A stretch of DNA of 64,000 bases, from assembly GCA_963775335.1 (NCBI GenBank), contig CAVZIJ010000003.1, positions 2,356,001 through 2,420,000 on the forward strand, written 5' to 3'. Position numbers and translations under genes: made by a program. The notes beneath the pieces are model-generated. The model ran no database searches and had not been told where the DNA came from. It worked only from the letters and a program-made list of their open reading frames with translations. This DNA is from CAVQCX01 sp963775335. Lineage in GTDB: Bacteria; Pseudomonadota; Gammaproteobacteria; Chromatiales; Chromatiaceae. Shown here one piece after another: positions 17,838 to 25,169 of this stretch; within the stretch, counting starts at the first letter, position 1; each line of letters opens with the position of its first letter.

Positions 17838-18515
17838 ATGCGCATCCTGGTCGTGGAAGACGACGAGAAGATCGCCTCCTTCGTCGTCAAGGGCCTTCGA
17901 CAGGCCGGTTATACCGTGGACTGGGCCTCCGACGGGGAGCTCGGGCTGAGTCGTCTGCGCGGTGGCGATTACCAGGGCGCCGTGGTGGATATCATGCTGC
18001 CGTACCGCGATGGGCTGTCCCTGGTGGAGGCCACCCGCCGGGCGGGCATCGCCACACCGATCATCTTCCTCTCGGCCAAGCGCGAGCTCGACGACCGCAT
18101 CCGCGGCCTGCAGGCCGGCGGAGACGACTATCTGGTCAAGCCCTTCGCCTTCTCCGAGCTGCTGGCGCGCATCCAGGCGCTCTTGCGCCGCGCCTCCGGC
18201 ACGGTGGAGCCCGTGCGTCTGGGTGTCGGAGAGCTCGAAATGGACCTGGTCCGGCGTCGGGTGAGCTGCGCGGGTCGCGAGATCGTGCTGCAGCCGAGGG
18301 AGTTCGCGCTACTAGAGTATCTGCTGCGCCACAAGGGCAGCGTAGTCTCTAAGATCATGCTCATGGAGCACGTCTGGGATTACAGCTTCGACCCGGAGAC
18401 GAGTGTGGTCGAGACCACCGTCAGCCGGCTGCGCGCCAAGCTTGCCGAAGGCTGCGCCTCGGACGGGAACCTGATTCGCACGGTGCGGGGGATCGGTTAT
18501 GTCATCGACGCATGA
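17838..18515 (+). CDS. OmpR-family response regulator
   Basis: 225 residues. The receiver domain has the acidic pair D8/D9, the phospho-acceptor D51 in VVDIMLPYRDG, S79 and K101 (LVKPF). A winged-helix Trans_reg_C DNA-binding domain follows from about residue 130 (LQPREFALLEYLLRH and the C-terminal VRGIGYVIDA). The ATG has GGAG upstream. The gene overlaps the histidine kinase by 17 bp, so the pair is coupled. The overall look is the CopR/CusR/QseB type. Palindromes at 19940 and 20042, downstream of the kinase and ahead of the cytochrome genes, are candidate binding sites. Confidence 0.95.
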   Translation: MRILVVEDDEKIASFVVKGLRQAGYTVDWASDGELGLSRLRGGDYQGAVVDIMLPYRDGLSLVEATRRAGIATPIIFLSAKRELDDRIRGLQAGGDDYLVKPFAFSELLARIQALLRRASGTVEPVRLGVGELEMDLVRRRVSCAGREIVLQPREFALLEYLLRHKGSVVSKIMLMEHVWDYSFDPETSVVETTVSRLRAKLAEGCASDGNLIRTVRGIGYVIDA

Positions 18516-19920
18516 GAGCCGACCGGGCCGGCATTCGATCGCGATTCGGCTGACGCTGTTTCACGCCCTGTTCTTCGGCCTTGTGACCACCGCCGGAGGG
18601 ATACTGCTCTACCATCTCGTCGAGGTATATATCGTCGACGAGGTCGACCAGGACATCCTCAGACAGAAGAACGACATCGTCCGCACCTTCCAGACCGACG
18701 GGCCCGCCTCGGCCCGGACCCAGGTGGCGGCGGATGCCCGCAACGGAGACAAGGAAGACTATTTCGTCCGGGTTAGCGACCGCTCGGGCCGCATCCTGTC
18801 GGCCTCCGATTTGACCGGCTGGCCCGCCGCGGGCACCCTCGACGCCCTCAGCCGAGACCTCGGCCCCGGCGAGCAGCGCTTCGACACCCTCGACCTCGCG
18901 GACGCCCGCCGTGCGGCGAGGGTGGTGACCGCCGCGCTGGCCACCGACCGGTTTCTCCAAGTCGGCATTTCCATGGGAGACAGCGTCGCCCTGCTGGAGC
19001 ACGTCCGCCGCTACGGCCTGATCATCCTCGCCACCATGCTCTCCCTGGGCGCGGCCGCCAGCTGGGGGCTCGCCCATCGGGCCATGGCGGGCGTCCAGGC
19101 GGTCACCCAGGCCGCCGAGCACATCGCCGGCGGACACTATGCCGAACGGGTCGTTTCGGCCGGCCAAGGCCAGGAGATCGACGACCTCGTCCGGACGTTC
19201 AACCGCATGGCCGACCGGGTGCAGACCGTGATGCAGGAGATGCGCCAGGTCAACGACCACATCGCCCATGACCTGCGCAGCCCGCTTACCCGAATCCGGG
19301 GCCTGGCCGAGGCGGCGGTGACGGATCCGACGATCGGCGAGGAGGCCGCGGAGCTGGCCGGCGGCGTCGTGGAGGAATGCGACCATCTCATCGGCATCAT
19401 CAACACCATGCTCGACATCGCCGAGACCGAGGCGGGAGTCCAGCACCTGCAGGTGGAGCCGGTGGATCTCTCCGCACTGGCCGCCCAGGCCGTGGATCTG
19501 TTCTCGGGGGTAGCCGACGACAAGGGCGTCGACCTCGACTACCGCGCAGACTCGCCGCCGTTGCTGCGCGGCGACCGGCGGCGCCTGCAGAGGGCTCTGG
19601 CCAACCTGGTGGACAACGCCATCAAGTACACGCCTGCGGGCGGAAGAGTGGAGCTCAGCGTAGGCACCGACGCCGGCAGCGCCCGCATCGCAGTACGCGA
19701 TACCGGATCCGGGATAGCGCCCGAGGCGGTACCGCATCTGTTCGAGCGCTTCTATCGCGGCGACGAGAGCCGGCAGCTGCCAGGCAACGGCCTGGGACTC
19801 AGCCTGGCCCTCGCCGTGGCCCACGCCCACGGCGGCGACATCCTGGTCGAGTCGAAGCTGCACGCCGGCAGCCGGTTCACCCTGGTCCTGCCGCTCGAGC
19901 CGGAGCTCGCGCGCGCGTAG
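18499..19920 (+). CDS. Membrane sensor histidine kinase
   Basis: 473 residues. The first transmembrane helix is at about residues 18-40, a periplasmic sensor region of about 130 residues follows, and the second helix is at about 172-192. A HAMP linker, the H box NDHIAHDLRSPLTR with phospho-acceptor H257, and a HATPase_c domain complete the protein (N box LVDNAIKYT, G1 RDTGSGIAPEA, G2 GNGLGLSLA). It partners the upstream response regulator. The periplasmic domain has no metal-binding motif that I can name, so the signal is unknown. The next genes in the same direction are cytochrome genes, so a redox or metal signal is plausible by position only. Confidence 0.94.
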   Translation: MSSTHESRPGRHSIAIRLTLFHALFFGLVTTAGGILLYHLVEVYIVDEVDQDILRQKNDIVRTFQTDGPASARTQVAADARNGDKEDYFVRVSDRSGRILSASDLTGWPAAGTLDALSRDLGPGEQRFDTLDLADARRAARVVTAALATDRFLQVGISMGDSVALLEHVRRYGLIILATMLSLGAAASWGLAHRAMAGVQAVTQAAEHIAGGHYAERVVSAGQGQEIDDLVRTFNRMADRVQTVMQEMRQVNDHIAHDLRSPLTRIRGLAEAAVTDPTIGEEAAELAGGVVEECDHLIGIINTMLDIAETEAGVQHLQVEPVDLSALAAQAVDLFSGVADDKGVDLDYRADSPPLLRGDRRRLQRALANLVDNAIKYTPAGGRVELSVGTDAGSARIAVRDTGSGIAPEAVPHLFERFYRGDESRQLPGNGLGLSLALAVAHAHGGDILVESKLHAGSRFTLVLPLEPELARA

Positions 19921-19939
19921 CCACAGCGGCGCCAGCGAT

Positions 19940-20057
19940 CCTTACAAGACCGTAAGGTTCACCGGCGAGCGGCGAGCGGGGGTATCCGCGTCGCTTTGCC
20001 TCGCCCCGCCATCCCGGCGTCGCCGCTCCACGTCGCTTGGCCTTACAAATCCGTAAG
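19940..20057. promoter_or_regulatory. Two matching palindromes, candidate response-regulator sites
   Basis: Two similar inverted repeats lie about 100 bp apart in the 517-bp gap between the histidine kinase and the cytochrome cluster: CCTTACAAGACCGTAAGG at 19940-19957 and CTTACAAATCCGTAAG at 20042-20057. Both share the pattern CTTACAA-N-N-CCGTAAG. Inverted repeats with a six-base spacer of this sort are typical of OmpR-family targets. The upstream two-component system is the obvious candidate binder, but this is inference. Confidence 0.5.
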
Positions 20058-20194
20058 AGACCTGAGCCGGGGGTTTTCCCTATCCTTCATCCTGTGAAAA
20101 GCCTTCGGCCATTGGTTCTGACAACAGCGCGCCCCCGACGGGGTCGCCCTGCCGGCGCGGCCCGATGGAACCGGCCGCGAGCGCTCGACCGCGT

Positions 20195-20361
20195 CTAGGG
20201 GCTGTTGACATTTGTCTGAGCGAGGGCGATTGCGAGCGATTTTTCGTGCTGGCAAGGCGCGGTGAGGAGGAATAGTGGATCTATTGCGACGAGCCGCAAC
20301 ACAGTCAGCGCGGAAAAGGGCCGTCATCGGACCGCGAACGGCAATGGTCAACAGCCCCTAG
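20195..20361. mobile_element. 167-bp MITE-like element with 15-bp terminal inverted repeats
   Basis: The ends CTAGGGGCTGTTGAC (20195-20209) and GTCAACAGCCCCTAG (20347-20361) are perfect 15-bp inverted repeats that include a CTAG at each outer edge, as expected if a CTAR-type target is duplicated. There is no coding capacity. Related ends occur at 53053-53089 (matching the right end here) and 55219-55273 (matching the left end here), so this is a dispersed family. It lies between the palindromes at 19940-20057 and the porin-cytochrome gene. Confidence 0.75.
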
Positions 20362-20382
20362 CCACGCCTATCTACGACCCTA

Positions 20383-20402
20383 TCCCGAACGTCCGTTTTC
20401 GG
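20383..20402. promoter_or_regulatory. Inverted repeat just upstream of the porin-cytochrome gene
   Basis: CCCGAA and TTCGGG arms flank CGTCCGTT, ending about 35 bp before the ATG at 20438. It could be an operator or a leader hairpin. An AGGA sits 10 bases before the ATG as a weak Shine-Dalgarno. No convincing -35/-10 pair was identified nearby. Confidence 0.3.
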
Positions 20403-20437
20403 GCTCGGTTTTCGCCCCACTTATAGGACAGCGAATA

Positions 20438-21766
20438 ATGAAAGTGACGGCTCAATACCCCAGATCCCTGCTCCTGAGCGGGGCCGCCCTGCTGCTGCTC
20501 GCGCTGCAGGCCGGACCGGCCCAGGCCCTCCCCAGCTTCGCGCGCCAGACCGGGGAAGAATGCGCGGCCTGCCACATCGGCGGCTTCGGGCCCCAGCTCA
20601 CTCCGCACGGCATGCGCTTCAAGCTCGGTGGCTACACCGATACCGACGGCAACGGGCTCAAGATCCCCCTATCGGCCATGGTGGTCGGGTCGTTCACCCA
20701 CACCGCCAAGGAGGTCGATACACCCGACCACAGCGGTAACGACAAGTGGGACGTGCCGCAGGCGTCCCTGTTCCTGGCCGGGCGCTGGAACGACTGGATG
20801 GGCAGCTTCATTCAGGCGACCACTTCCAGCGATGCCGACGGCACCTTGTCCATGGACAATGCCGACATCCGACTCGCGCATACCGTGCAGCTGGCAGGCA
20901 GCGACACCATCCTGGGTCTGAGCTTCAACAACAACCCGACGGTCAGCGATCCCTTCAACACGCTCCCGGCCTGGCGCTTCCCCTACATGTCCTCGGACAT
21001 CATCGCGCCGATGGCCTCGCCACTGCTCAGCGGCGGGCTCAGCCAGCAGGTCGGTGGCGTCTCGGCCTACGCCTTCTGGAACGATTCCTTGTATGCGGAG
21101 CTGGGCGGCTACCAGGCGCTGTCACGCGGCTTCCTGGACAACGTCAACGTCGATGCCAACAACAAGATCGATGGCACCGCCCCCTATTGGCGTCTGGCCT
21201 ACACCCAGGACCGTCACCGGGACGCCTGGTCGCTGGGGGTATTCGGGATGAACGCAGACGTGATCCCCAACTTCAAGGGCGGTCGCAGCGACAATCGTGA
21301 CGACATCGGTGTGGACGCCTCCTACCAGTTCCTGGGCAACCGCAAGAACATCTTCACCCTCAATACGTCCTACATCCACGAGCACAACAAGCTCGGTGCC
21401 ACCGACCCGGGTGACAAGGCCGACCTCGACCGCTTCGATCTGGCCGCCTCGTACTATTACAACCAGACCTATGGTCTGAGCCTCGGCCTGTTCGACATCA
21501 ACGGGACGACCAATCACGCCCTGTACCCGAACTCCCACGACGGTCTCGGCAGCCGCAGCGGGAGTCCGGACAGCCGCGGCTACATTCTGCAGGCCGACTG
21601 GACCCCCTTCGGCAAGGAGGGCGATCAGACCTGGGCCAACTTGCGGCTGGGCCTGCAGTACACCGGCTACACGAAGTTCAACGGGGCCTCGAACAACTAC
21701 GACGGCGCCAAGCGTGATGCCGGCGACAACAACACCCTGTTCGCGTTCCTGTGGACCGCGTTCTGA
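20438..21766 (+). CDS. Cyc2-like outer-membrane porin-cytochrome c
   Basis: 442 residues. The signal peptide ends about residue 30. Residues 30-46 read ALPSFARQTGEECAACH, an exact match to the AxPxFARQTxxxCxxCH signature I know from Cyc2 proteins, the monoheme cytochrome-porin fusions that oxidise Fe(II) at the cell surface. The heme site is C42-H46. The remaining roughly 390 residues alternate polar and aromatic/hydrophobic residues in short stretches separated by Asn/Asp/Gly-rich loops, and the chain ends in Phe, as outer-membrane beta-barrels do. It is followed at 10 bp by a class I cytochrome c. Role inferred: electron uptake across the outer membrane into the periplasmic cytochromes encoded next. 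Related family members are not all proven Fe(II) oxidases. Confidence 0.78.
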   Translation: MKVTAQYPRSLLLSGAALLLLALQAGPAQALPSFARQTGEECAACHIGGFGPQLTPHGMRFKLGGYTDTDGNGLKIPLSAMVVGSFTHTAKEVDTPDHSGNDKWDVPQASLFLAGRWNDWMGSFIQATTSSDADGTLSMDNADIRLAHTVQLAGSDTILGLSFNNNPTVSDPFNTLPAWRFPYMSSDIIAPMASPLLSGGLSQQVGGVSAYAFWNDSLYAELGGYQALSRGFLDNVNVDANNKIDGTAPYWRLAYTQDRHRDAWSLGVFGMNADVIPNFKGGRSDNRDDIGVDASYQFLGNRKNIFTLNTSYIHEHNKLGATDPGDKADLDRFDLAASYYYNQTYGLSLGLFDINGTTNHALYPNSHDGLGSRSGSPDSRGYILQADWTPFGKEGDQTWANLRLGLQYTGYTKFNGASNNYDGAKRDAGDNNTLFAFLWTAF

Positions 21767-21776
21767 GGCGCCGGTC

Positions 21777-22178
21777 ATGGGGGGTCAATCGCACCTGGCC
21801 GTCGTAGCGGCCGCGGCAGTGATCGTCGTGGTATCCATCATGGCCATTCCGGCCCGAGCCGCATATGCGAGCGGTGATGCGAGCGAGGGCAGTGACCTGT
21901 TCGAGCAGGAGTGCTCTGAATGCCACAGCGTCGTCCCGGGCCGGAACAAGAAGGGCCCGAGCCTGTTCCACGTTATCGGGCGGCGCTCGGGCAGCCTGGC
22001 CGACTACAGATATTCGGACGCGATGAAGAACGCGCACCTGACCTGGACGCCGCAGACCTTGGCCCGCTATCTCAGCGGTCCCAGGAAGATCGTGCCGGGA
22101 ACCCGGATGAAGTACAGCGGGTTGCGCGACCCGCGGGACCAGAGCGACCTGATCGCGTTTCTAGAGAGTCAGCACTGA
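21777..22178 (+). CDS. Class I (mitochondrial-type) cytochrome c
   Basis: 133 residues. An N-terminal hydrophobic segment (residues 7-28) is followed by AxA-type cleavage sites, so the protein is periplasmic or anchored. The heme motif CSECH is at 46-50 and the likely axial Met is M111 in PGTRMKYSG. The segment KKGPSLFHVIGRRSG is the classic cytochrome c2/mitochondrial-type loop. The ATG lies 10 bp after the porin-cytochrome stop, so it is in the same operon. Likely role: soluble periplasmic carrier receiving electrons from the outer-membrane cytochrome. Confidence 0.9.
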   Translation: MGGQSHLAVVAAAAVIVVVSIMAIPARAAYASGDASEGSDLFEQECSECHSVVPGRNKKGPSLFHVIGRRSGSLADYRYSDAMKNAHLTWTPQTLARYLSGPRKIVPGTRMKYSGLRDPRDQSDLIAFLESQH

Positions 22179-22288
22179 GCCGGCCGCAGGCGCCCCCGCG
22201 GCCGTGGCGGAGCGAGCGCCGGGGTCCGCGGGGTCCCGGTGGGCCGCCGCCCCCCGACGGTCAGCCATTCAAACACGAGGAACATCCC

Positions 22289-22732
22289 ATGCAACGCAGC
22301 ACATCGGGCCTGGCACTCGCCGCGCTCATGGCGGTCGCGTGCGCCGCTCACGCGGCCGATCCCCTGGATATCGTCAAGTACCGAAAGAACCTGATGAAGG
22401 CAAACGGCGGCCTGATGGGCGCCGCCAACGCCATCATCCGGGGTAAGGTGGACTACAAAGGGCAGCTGGCTGCCGAGGCCTTCTCCCTGCAGCAGACGAC
22501 CAAGGACCTGGCCTCCCTGTTCCCTAAGGGCACGGAGCACGTCGGCGACACTCAGGCCCTGCCAGCCGTCTGGTCGAAACGCGCCGAGCTCGAGGAGCAC
22601 GCCCGAGACGCTGCACGGAAGGCCGCGCGCTTCGCCCAGGCCGCCGCCGGTACCGACTCCAAGGCCACCGCCGCCGCTTATGAGGAGCTGGCCCAGGCGT
22701 GCAAGTCGTGCCACAAGGAATTCCGCAAGTAA
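22289..22732 (+). CDS. Cytochrome c-prime
   Basis: 147 residues, signal peptide cleaved near residue 22 (AAHA/AD). The mature protein is a predicted four-helix bundle with the heme motif CKSCH only at the extreme C-terminus (138-142), the hallmark of class II cytochrome c-prime. These periplasmic high-spin cytochromes bind NO and CO and are common in Chromatiaceae and other phototrophs. The CGAGGAAC Shine-Dalgarno precedes the ATG. It is third of four cytochrome genes in tandem. Within the cluster it may be an NO-protection or electron-buffering protein. Confidence 0.92.
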   Translation: MQRSTSGLALAALMAVACAAHAADPLDIVKYRKNLMKANGGLMGAANAIIRGKVDYKGQLAAEAFSLQQTTKDLASLFPKGTEHVGDTQALPAVWSKRAELEEHARDAARKAARFAQAAAGTDSKATAAAYEELAQACKSCHKEFRK

Positions 22733-22754
22733 GGCCAGCGGAGGGGACGGGCTG

Positions 22755-23669
22755 ATGCGCCCCCTGCAAGGGCTCTGGATCATCCTGCTGCTGGGCGCCC
22801 TGGGCTCCCCCCCGGCCCGGGCGCAGCAGCCGATGAGCCGCGGCGAAGCGGTCTTTCACGAGGCCGGCTGCGAGAACTGCCACACCGACCGTGACCATCA
22901 TGGTGCTCGGCTGGCCGGCGGCCGCAGACTCGCCACCGCCTTTGGGGTGTTCTATACGCCCAACATCACCCCCGACGCCGAGACCGGGATCGGTCGCTGG
23001 AGCGAGGCCGACTTCGTCCGCGCCCTGCGCAAGGGCGTCAGCCCCGAGGGGGACAACTACTACCCCAGCTTCCCCTACACCTCCTATACCCACCTCAGTG
23101 ACGAGGATCTCCGGGCCCTCTGGGGCTACCTGCGTGCCCAGCCGGCGGTGCACCAAGCCGACCGCCCCCACGAGCTGCCCTGGTACTTGCGCTTCCGGCC
23201 GCTGATCGGGGTCTGGAAATGGCTTTACTTTACGCCCGGAGGCTACCAACCCGACCCGACCAAATCGGCGCAGTGGAATCGCGGCGCCTATCTGGTGGAA
23301 GGGCCCGGCCACTGCGCCGAATGCCACACGCCGCGCAACATTCTCGGCGGCTTCATCAAGGGCAAGGCGCTGGCGGGGACCCGTAACGGGCCGGAGGGGG
23401 CCGTCGTGCCCAACATCACACCGGATGAGCAGACCGGGATCGGCAGTTGGAGCCAATCCGACCTGATCCAGTACTTCGACGACGGGATGCGCCCGGATGG
23501 GGATTTCGCCGGCGGCCCGATGGCCGAAGAGATCGACCACAGCCTCCACTACCTGCCCAGGGAGGACCGTCTGGCCATCGCCACCTACCTGCGCTCCCGG
23601 CCGGCGGTCGTCAACGCTGCGCGCAGGCCGAAGAAGGCCAAGCAGCAGGACGACGATTCGGACTATTGA
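22755..23669 (+). CDS. Periplasmic diheme cytochrome c
   Basis: 304 residues with a signal peptide ending about residue 23. Two class I heme domains are present: CENCH at 39-43 and CAECH at 187-191, each followed by a PNITPD segment and a later Trp-Ser motif (GIGRWSEADF and GIGSWSQSDL). This layout resembles cytochrome subunits of periplasmic dehydrogenases (gluconate or alcohol dehydrogenase type). The tail is highly acidic and lysine-rich. The ATG is preceded by GAGGGGACGG, 22 bp after the cytochrome c-prime stop. No dehydrogenase partner gene is adjacent, so I infer a link in the porin-cytochrome electron chain. Confidence 0.88.
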   Translation: MRPLQGLWIILLLGALGSPPARAQQPMSRGEAVFHEAGCENCHTDRDHHGARLAGGRRLATAFGVFYTPNITPDAETGIGRWSEADFVRALRKGVSPEGDNYYPSFPYTSYTHLSDEDLRALWGYLRAQPAVHQADRPHELPWYLRFRPLIGVWKWLYFTPGGYQPDPTKSAQWNRGAYLVEGPGHCAECHTPRNILGGFIKGKALAGTRNGPEGAVVPNITPDEQTGIGSWSQSDLIQYFDDGMRPDGDFAGGPMAEEIDHSLHYLPREDRLAIATYLRSRPAVVNAARRPKKAKQQDDDSDY

Positions 23670-23704
23670 ACCTAGAAACAGCAGTTGACCGCTTCGAGCA
23701 GCGA

Positions 23705-23863
23705 TCAAGTGATTGATTCGACATCGGCCTGCACCACCCGCACATTGCCGAGTCGCGCCGTCCGTTGCCGTGCCTGCTCCAGGAGGGCCGGGCAGAGGTC
23801 CACCAGCTCCACGCTGGCAAAGCTTGCGAGCCGCTCGCCGAAGAAAATGAATCGGTCTGGTGA
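23705..23863 (-). pseudogene. C-terminal fragment of a SAM-dependent methyltransferase
   Basis: Reading the minus strand gives about 52 residues ending in a stop at 23705. They include FFGERLASFASVELVDLCPA and LGNVRVVQADVES, which look like motifs around the SAM-binding Asp and the following acidic motif of class I methyltransferases (possibly the betaine-lipid BtaB type). No start or glycine-rich motif I is present, so this is a remnant. It lies just downstream of the diheme cytochrome gene, in the opposite direction. Confidence 0.4.
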
Positions 23864-23978
23864 AGGCTACCGATCCCAGAGTGACCCCCAGGACCATAAA
23901 CTGACCAGGCGCGGAGCCGTGGGCCGATGCTCGATCGTGCGGGGCGTCGCCGATCACAGGCGACGGGGACGTAACGGC

Positions 23979-24260
23979 ATGAAGCTCGGGAAAGCCTCGG
24001 TTGCGCTCGCGATGGTCGGACCGGGCCTGCAGCAGGTCGCGGCCGACCCCCTCAACTGTGATCCGGACCTCATTCGATGCGAGGACAATCGCCGGCCGTC
24101 GCTTCGCAGGACGATCCCCGCCCTCCTGCCGGTTCGCTCGTCGAGTGCCTCGGGGGGTGGCGCTGCCGCCGCATCTCTAATGCGGCCGAGCCTCATGCCG
24201 GTGTCAACATCTTTTACAGTACGGGCACGGTCGCGCATGGGTAATGACGTAACAGACTGA
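23979..24260 (+). CDS. Possible small secreted protein, function unknown
   Basis: 93 residues from an ATG. The first 22 residues (MKLGKASVALAMVGPGLQQV and following AA) resemble a signal peptide. The rest is low-complexity, Ser/Arg/Ala-rich and matches no family I know. It could be a degraded gene; the ribosome-binding site is poor (GGGGA about 12 bases away). Listed because the region otherwise holds nothing recognisable. Confidence 0.3.
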   Translation: MKLGKASVALAMVGPGLQQVAADPLNCDPDLIRCEDNRRPSLRRTIPALLPVRSSSASGGGAAAASLMRPSLMPVSTSFTVRARSRMGNDVTD

Positions 24261-24344
24261 TATCAAAGAAAGTACCAGGTCAGGCCCGGATCGTGCTTGG
24301 GTCCGCTTGTCGCGCTTGGGCGCGCCCGATCTTTGGAGGAACCC

Positions 24345-24491
24345 ATGAGAATCCTTTCAGCCATTTTGCTCAGCCTGGTTTCCGTGAGTGTCTGGGCTCA
24401 AACAGCTGCCCCGCTCCCTGAGCCCGAGAGCCTGTCGCTGCTCGGCCTCGGGGCAGCCGCCCTGTTGGCGGTACGCTGGAAAAGGAATTAG
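24345..24491 (+). CDS. Minimal PEP-CTERM sorting-signal protein
   Basis: Only 48 residues: a signal peptide (MRILSAILLSLVSVSVWAQ), about six intervening residues, then a PEP-CTERM tail with PEPESLSLLGLG, a hydrophobic helix and the basic end RWKRN. The PEP-CTERM signal targets proteins for exosortase processing and export to the cell surface or matrix. A strong Shine-Dalgarno, GGAGG, sits at the right distance from the ATG. After removal of both signals almost nothing remains, so its role is unclear. A hairpin follows at 24500-24524. Confidence 0.7.
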   Translation: MRILSAILLSLVSVSVWAQTAAPLPEPESLSLLGLGAAALLAVRWKRN

Positions 24492-24499
24492 ATCAAAGG

Positions 24500-24524
24500 G
24501 CCGGCACCTCCTGGAGGTGCTGGC
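24500..24524 (+). terminator. Hairpin after the PEP-CTERM gene
   Basis: GCCGGCACCTCC and GGAGGTGCTGGC form a 12-bp stem (one G-U type pair) with a one-base centre. It starts nine bases after the PEP-CTERM stop. There is no T tract, so it may be a transcription pause or mRNA-stability structure rather than a classic terminator. Confidence 0.45.
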
Positions 24525-24542
24525 GCGAAATCCCCTTCGTCG

Positions 24543-25028
24543 TTGGCACGCGCGCTTCTTCGCTATCTCCGCCGCTTTGGCATCTACGCTCTGGCCTTCC
24601 TGCTAGTCGGCTGGGTCGTTCACTCGGTATGGTTTACCTTCCTTCCGCGCGCCAACGTGCATGTCGGCGCGCACCCGGTCCGGGTCGTTATTGCCGATAC
24701 TCCGAGGAGTCAGTCCTGGGGGCTGATGTTTCGGATCGCTATCTGGGACGACCAAGGGATGCTGTTCGTCTACCCGCACCCGCGCAAGGTCTGCATGTGG
24801 ATGAGAAACACCTTTATTCCCCTCTCGGTGGCCTTCGTGCGTGAGAACGGCGTCATCGCGGGCCTCGACGACATGCAGCCCCTCACGCGCCGGTTGCATT
24901 GTGCCCCCCAGCCGGTGAGGTATGTCCTGGAAGTGCCGAGGGGCTGGTTCGAGCTCAACGACGTGGCCGTGGGGGATCGCGTAACCGCCATCCCACCAAC
25001 CCTACGCGCTAACCCGGCCGCCCCCTAA
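24543..25028 (+). CDS. DUF192 family membrane-anchored protein
   Basis: 161 residues. An N-terminal helix (residues about 12-33) anchors a DUF192 domain whose typical segments are visible: VRVVIADTPRSQSWGLMFR, GMLFVYPHPRKVCMWMRNT, and VLEVPRGWFELNDVAVGDRV. The function of DUF192 is not established; it is usually periplasmic. The start is a TTG at 24543 by best fit. It sits between the PEP-CTERM gene and the hydrogenase operon, with a 141-bp gap to the latter. Confidence 0.82.
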   Translation: MARALLRYLRRFGIYALAFLLVGWVVHSVWFTFLPRANVHVGAHPVRVVIADTPRSQSWGLMFRIAIWDDQGMLFVYPHPRKVCMWMRNTFIPLSVAFVRENGVIAGLDDMQPLTRRLHCAPQPVRYVLEVPRGWFELNDVAVGDRVTAIPPTLRANPAAP

Positions 25029-25060
25029 CCCGCGTCCAACGGCCTGCTTGTCAGCTCACC

Positions 25061-25077
25061 CCGCACGTCGTGCGGGC
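25061..25077. promoter_or_regulatory. Palindrome between DUF192 gene and hydrogenase operon
   Basis: CCCGCACGTCGTGCGGG is a perfect palindrome (8-bp arms around a central T), 33 bp after the DUF192 stop and 93 bp before the hydrogenase start. It may be a terminator stem for the former or an operator for the latter. There is no T tract. Confidence 0.35.
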
Positions 25078-25169
25078 GGTGCTAGAATTAGGTCACCATC
25101 GAATTGGCCTCCCACACGAGTGGCACCTCCAGCAGCACCGGCAAGCGATCTCCCAGGGGGTGTAAGCGC

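Noticed and set aside
25100..25169. Sigma-54 promoter before hydB (TGGCAC near 25123)
   Set aside because: The GC element is not at the required spacing from the GG.
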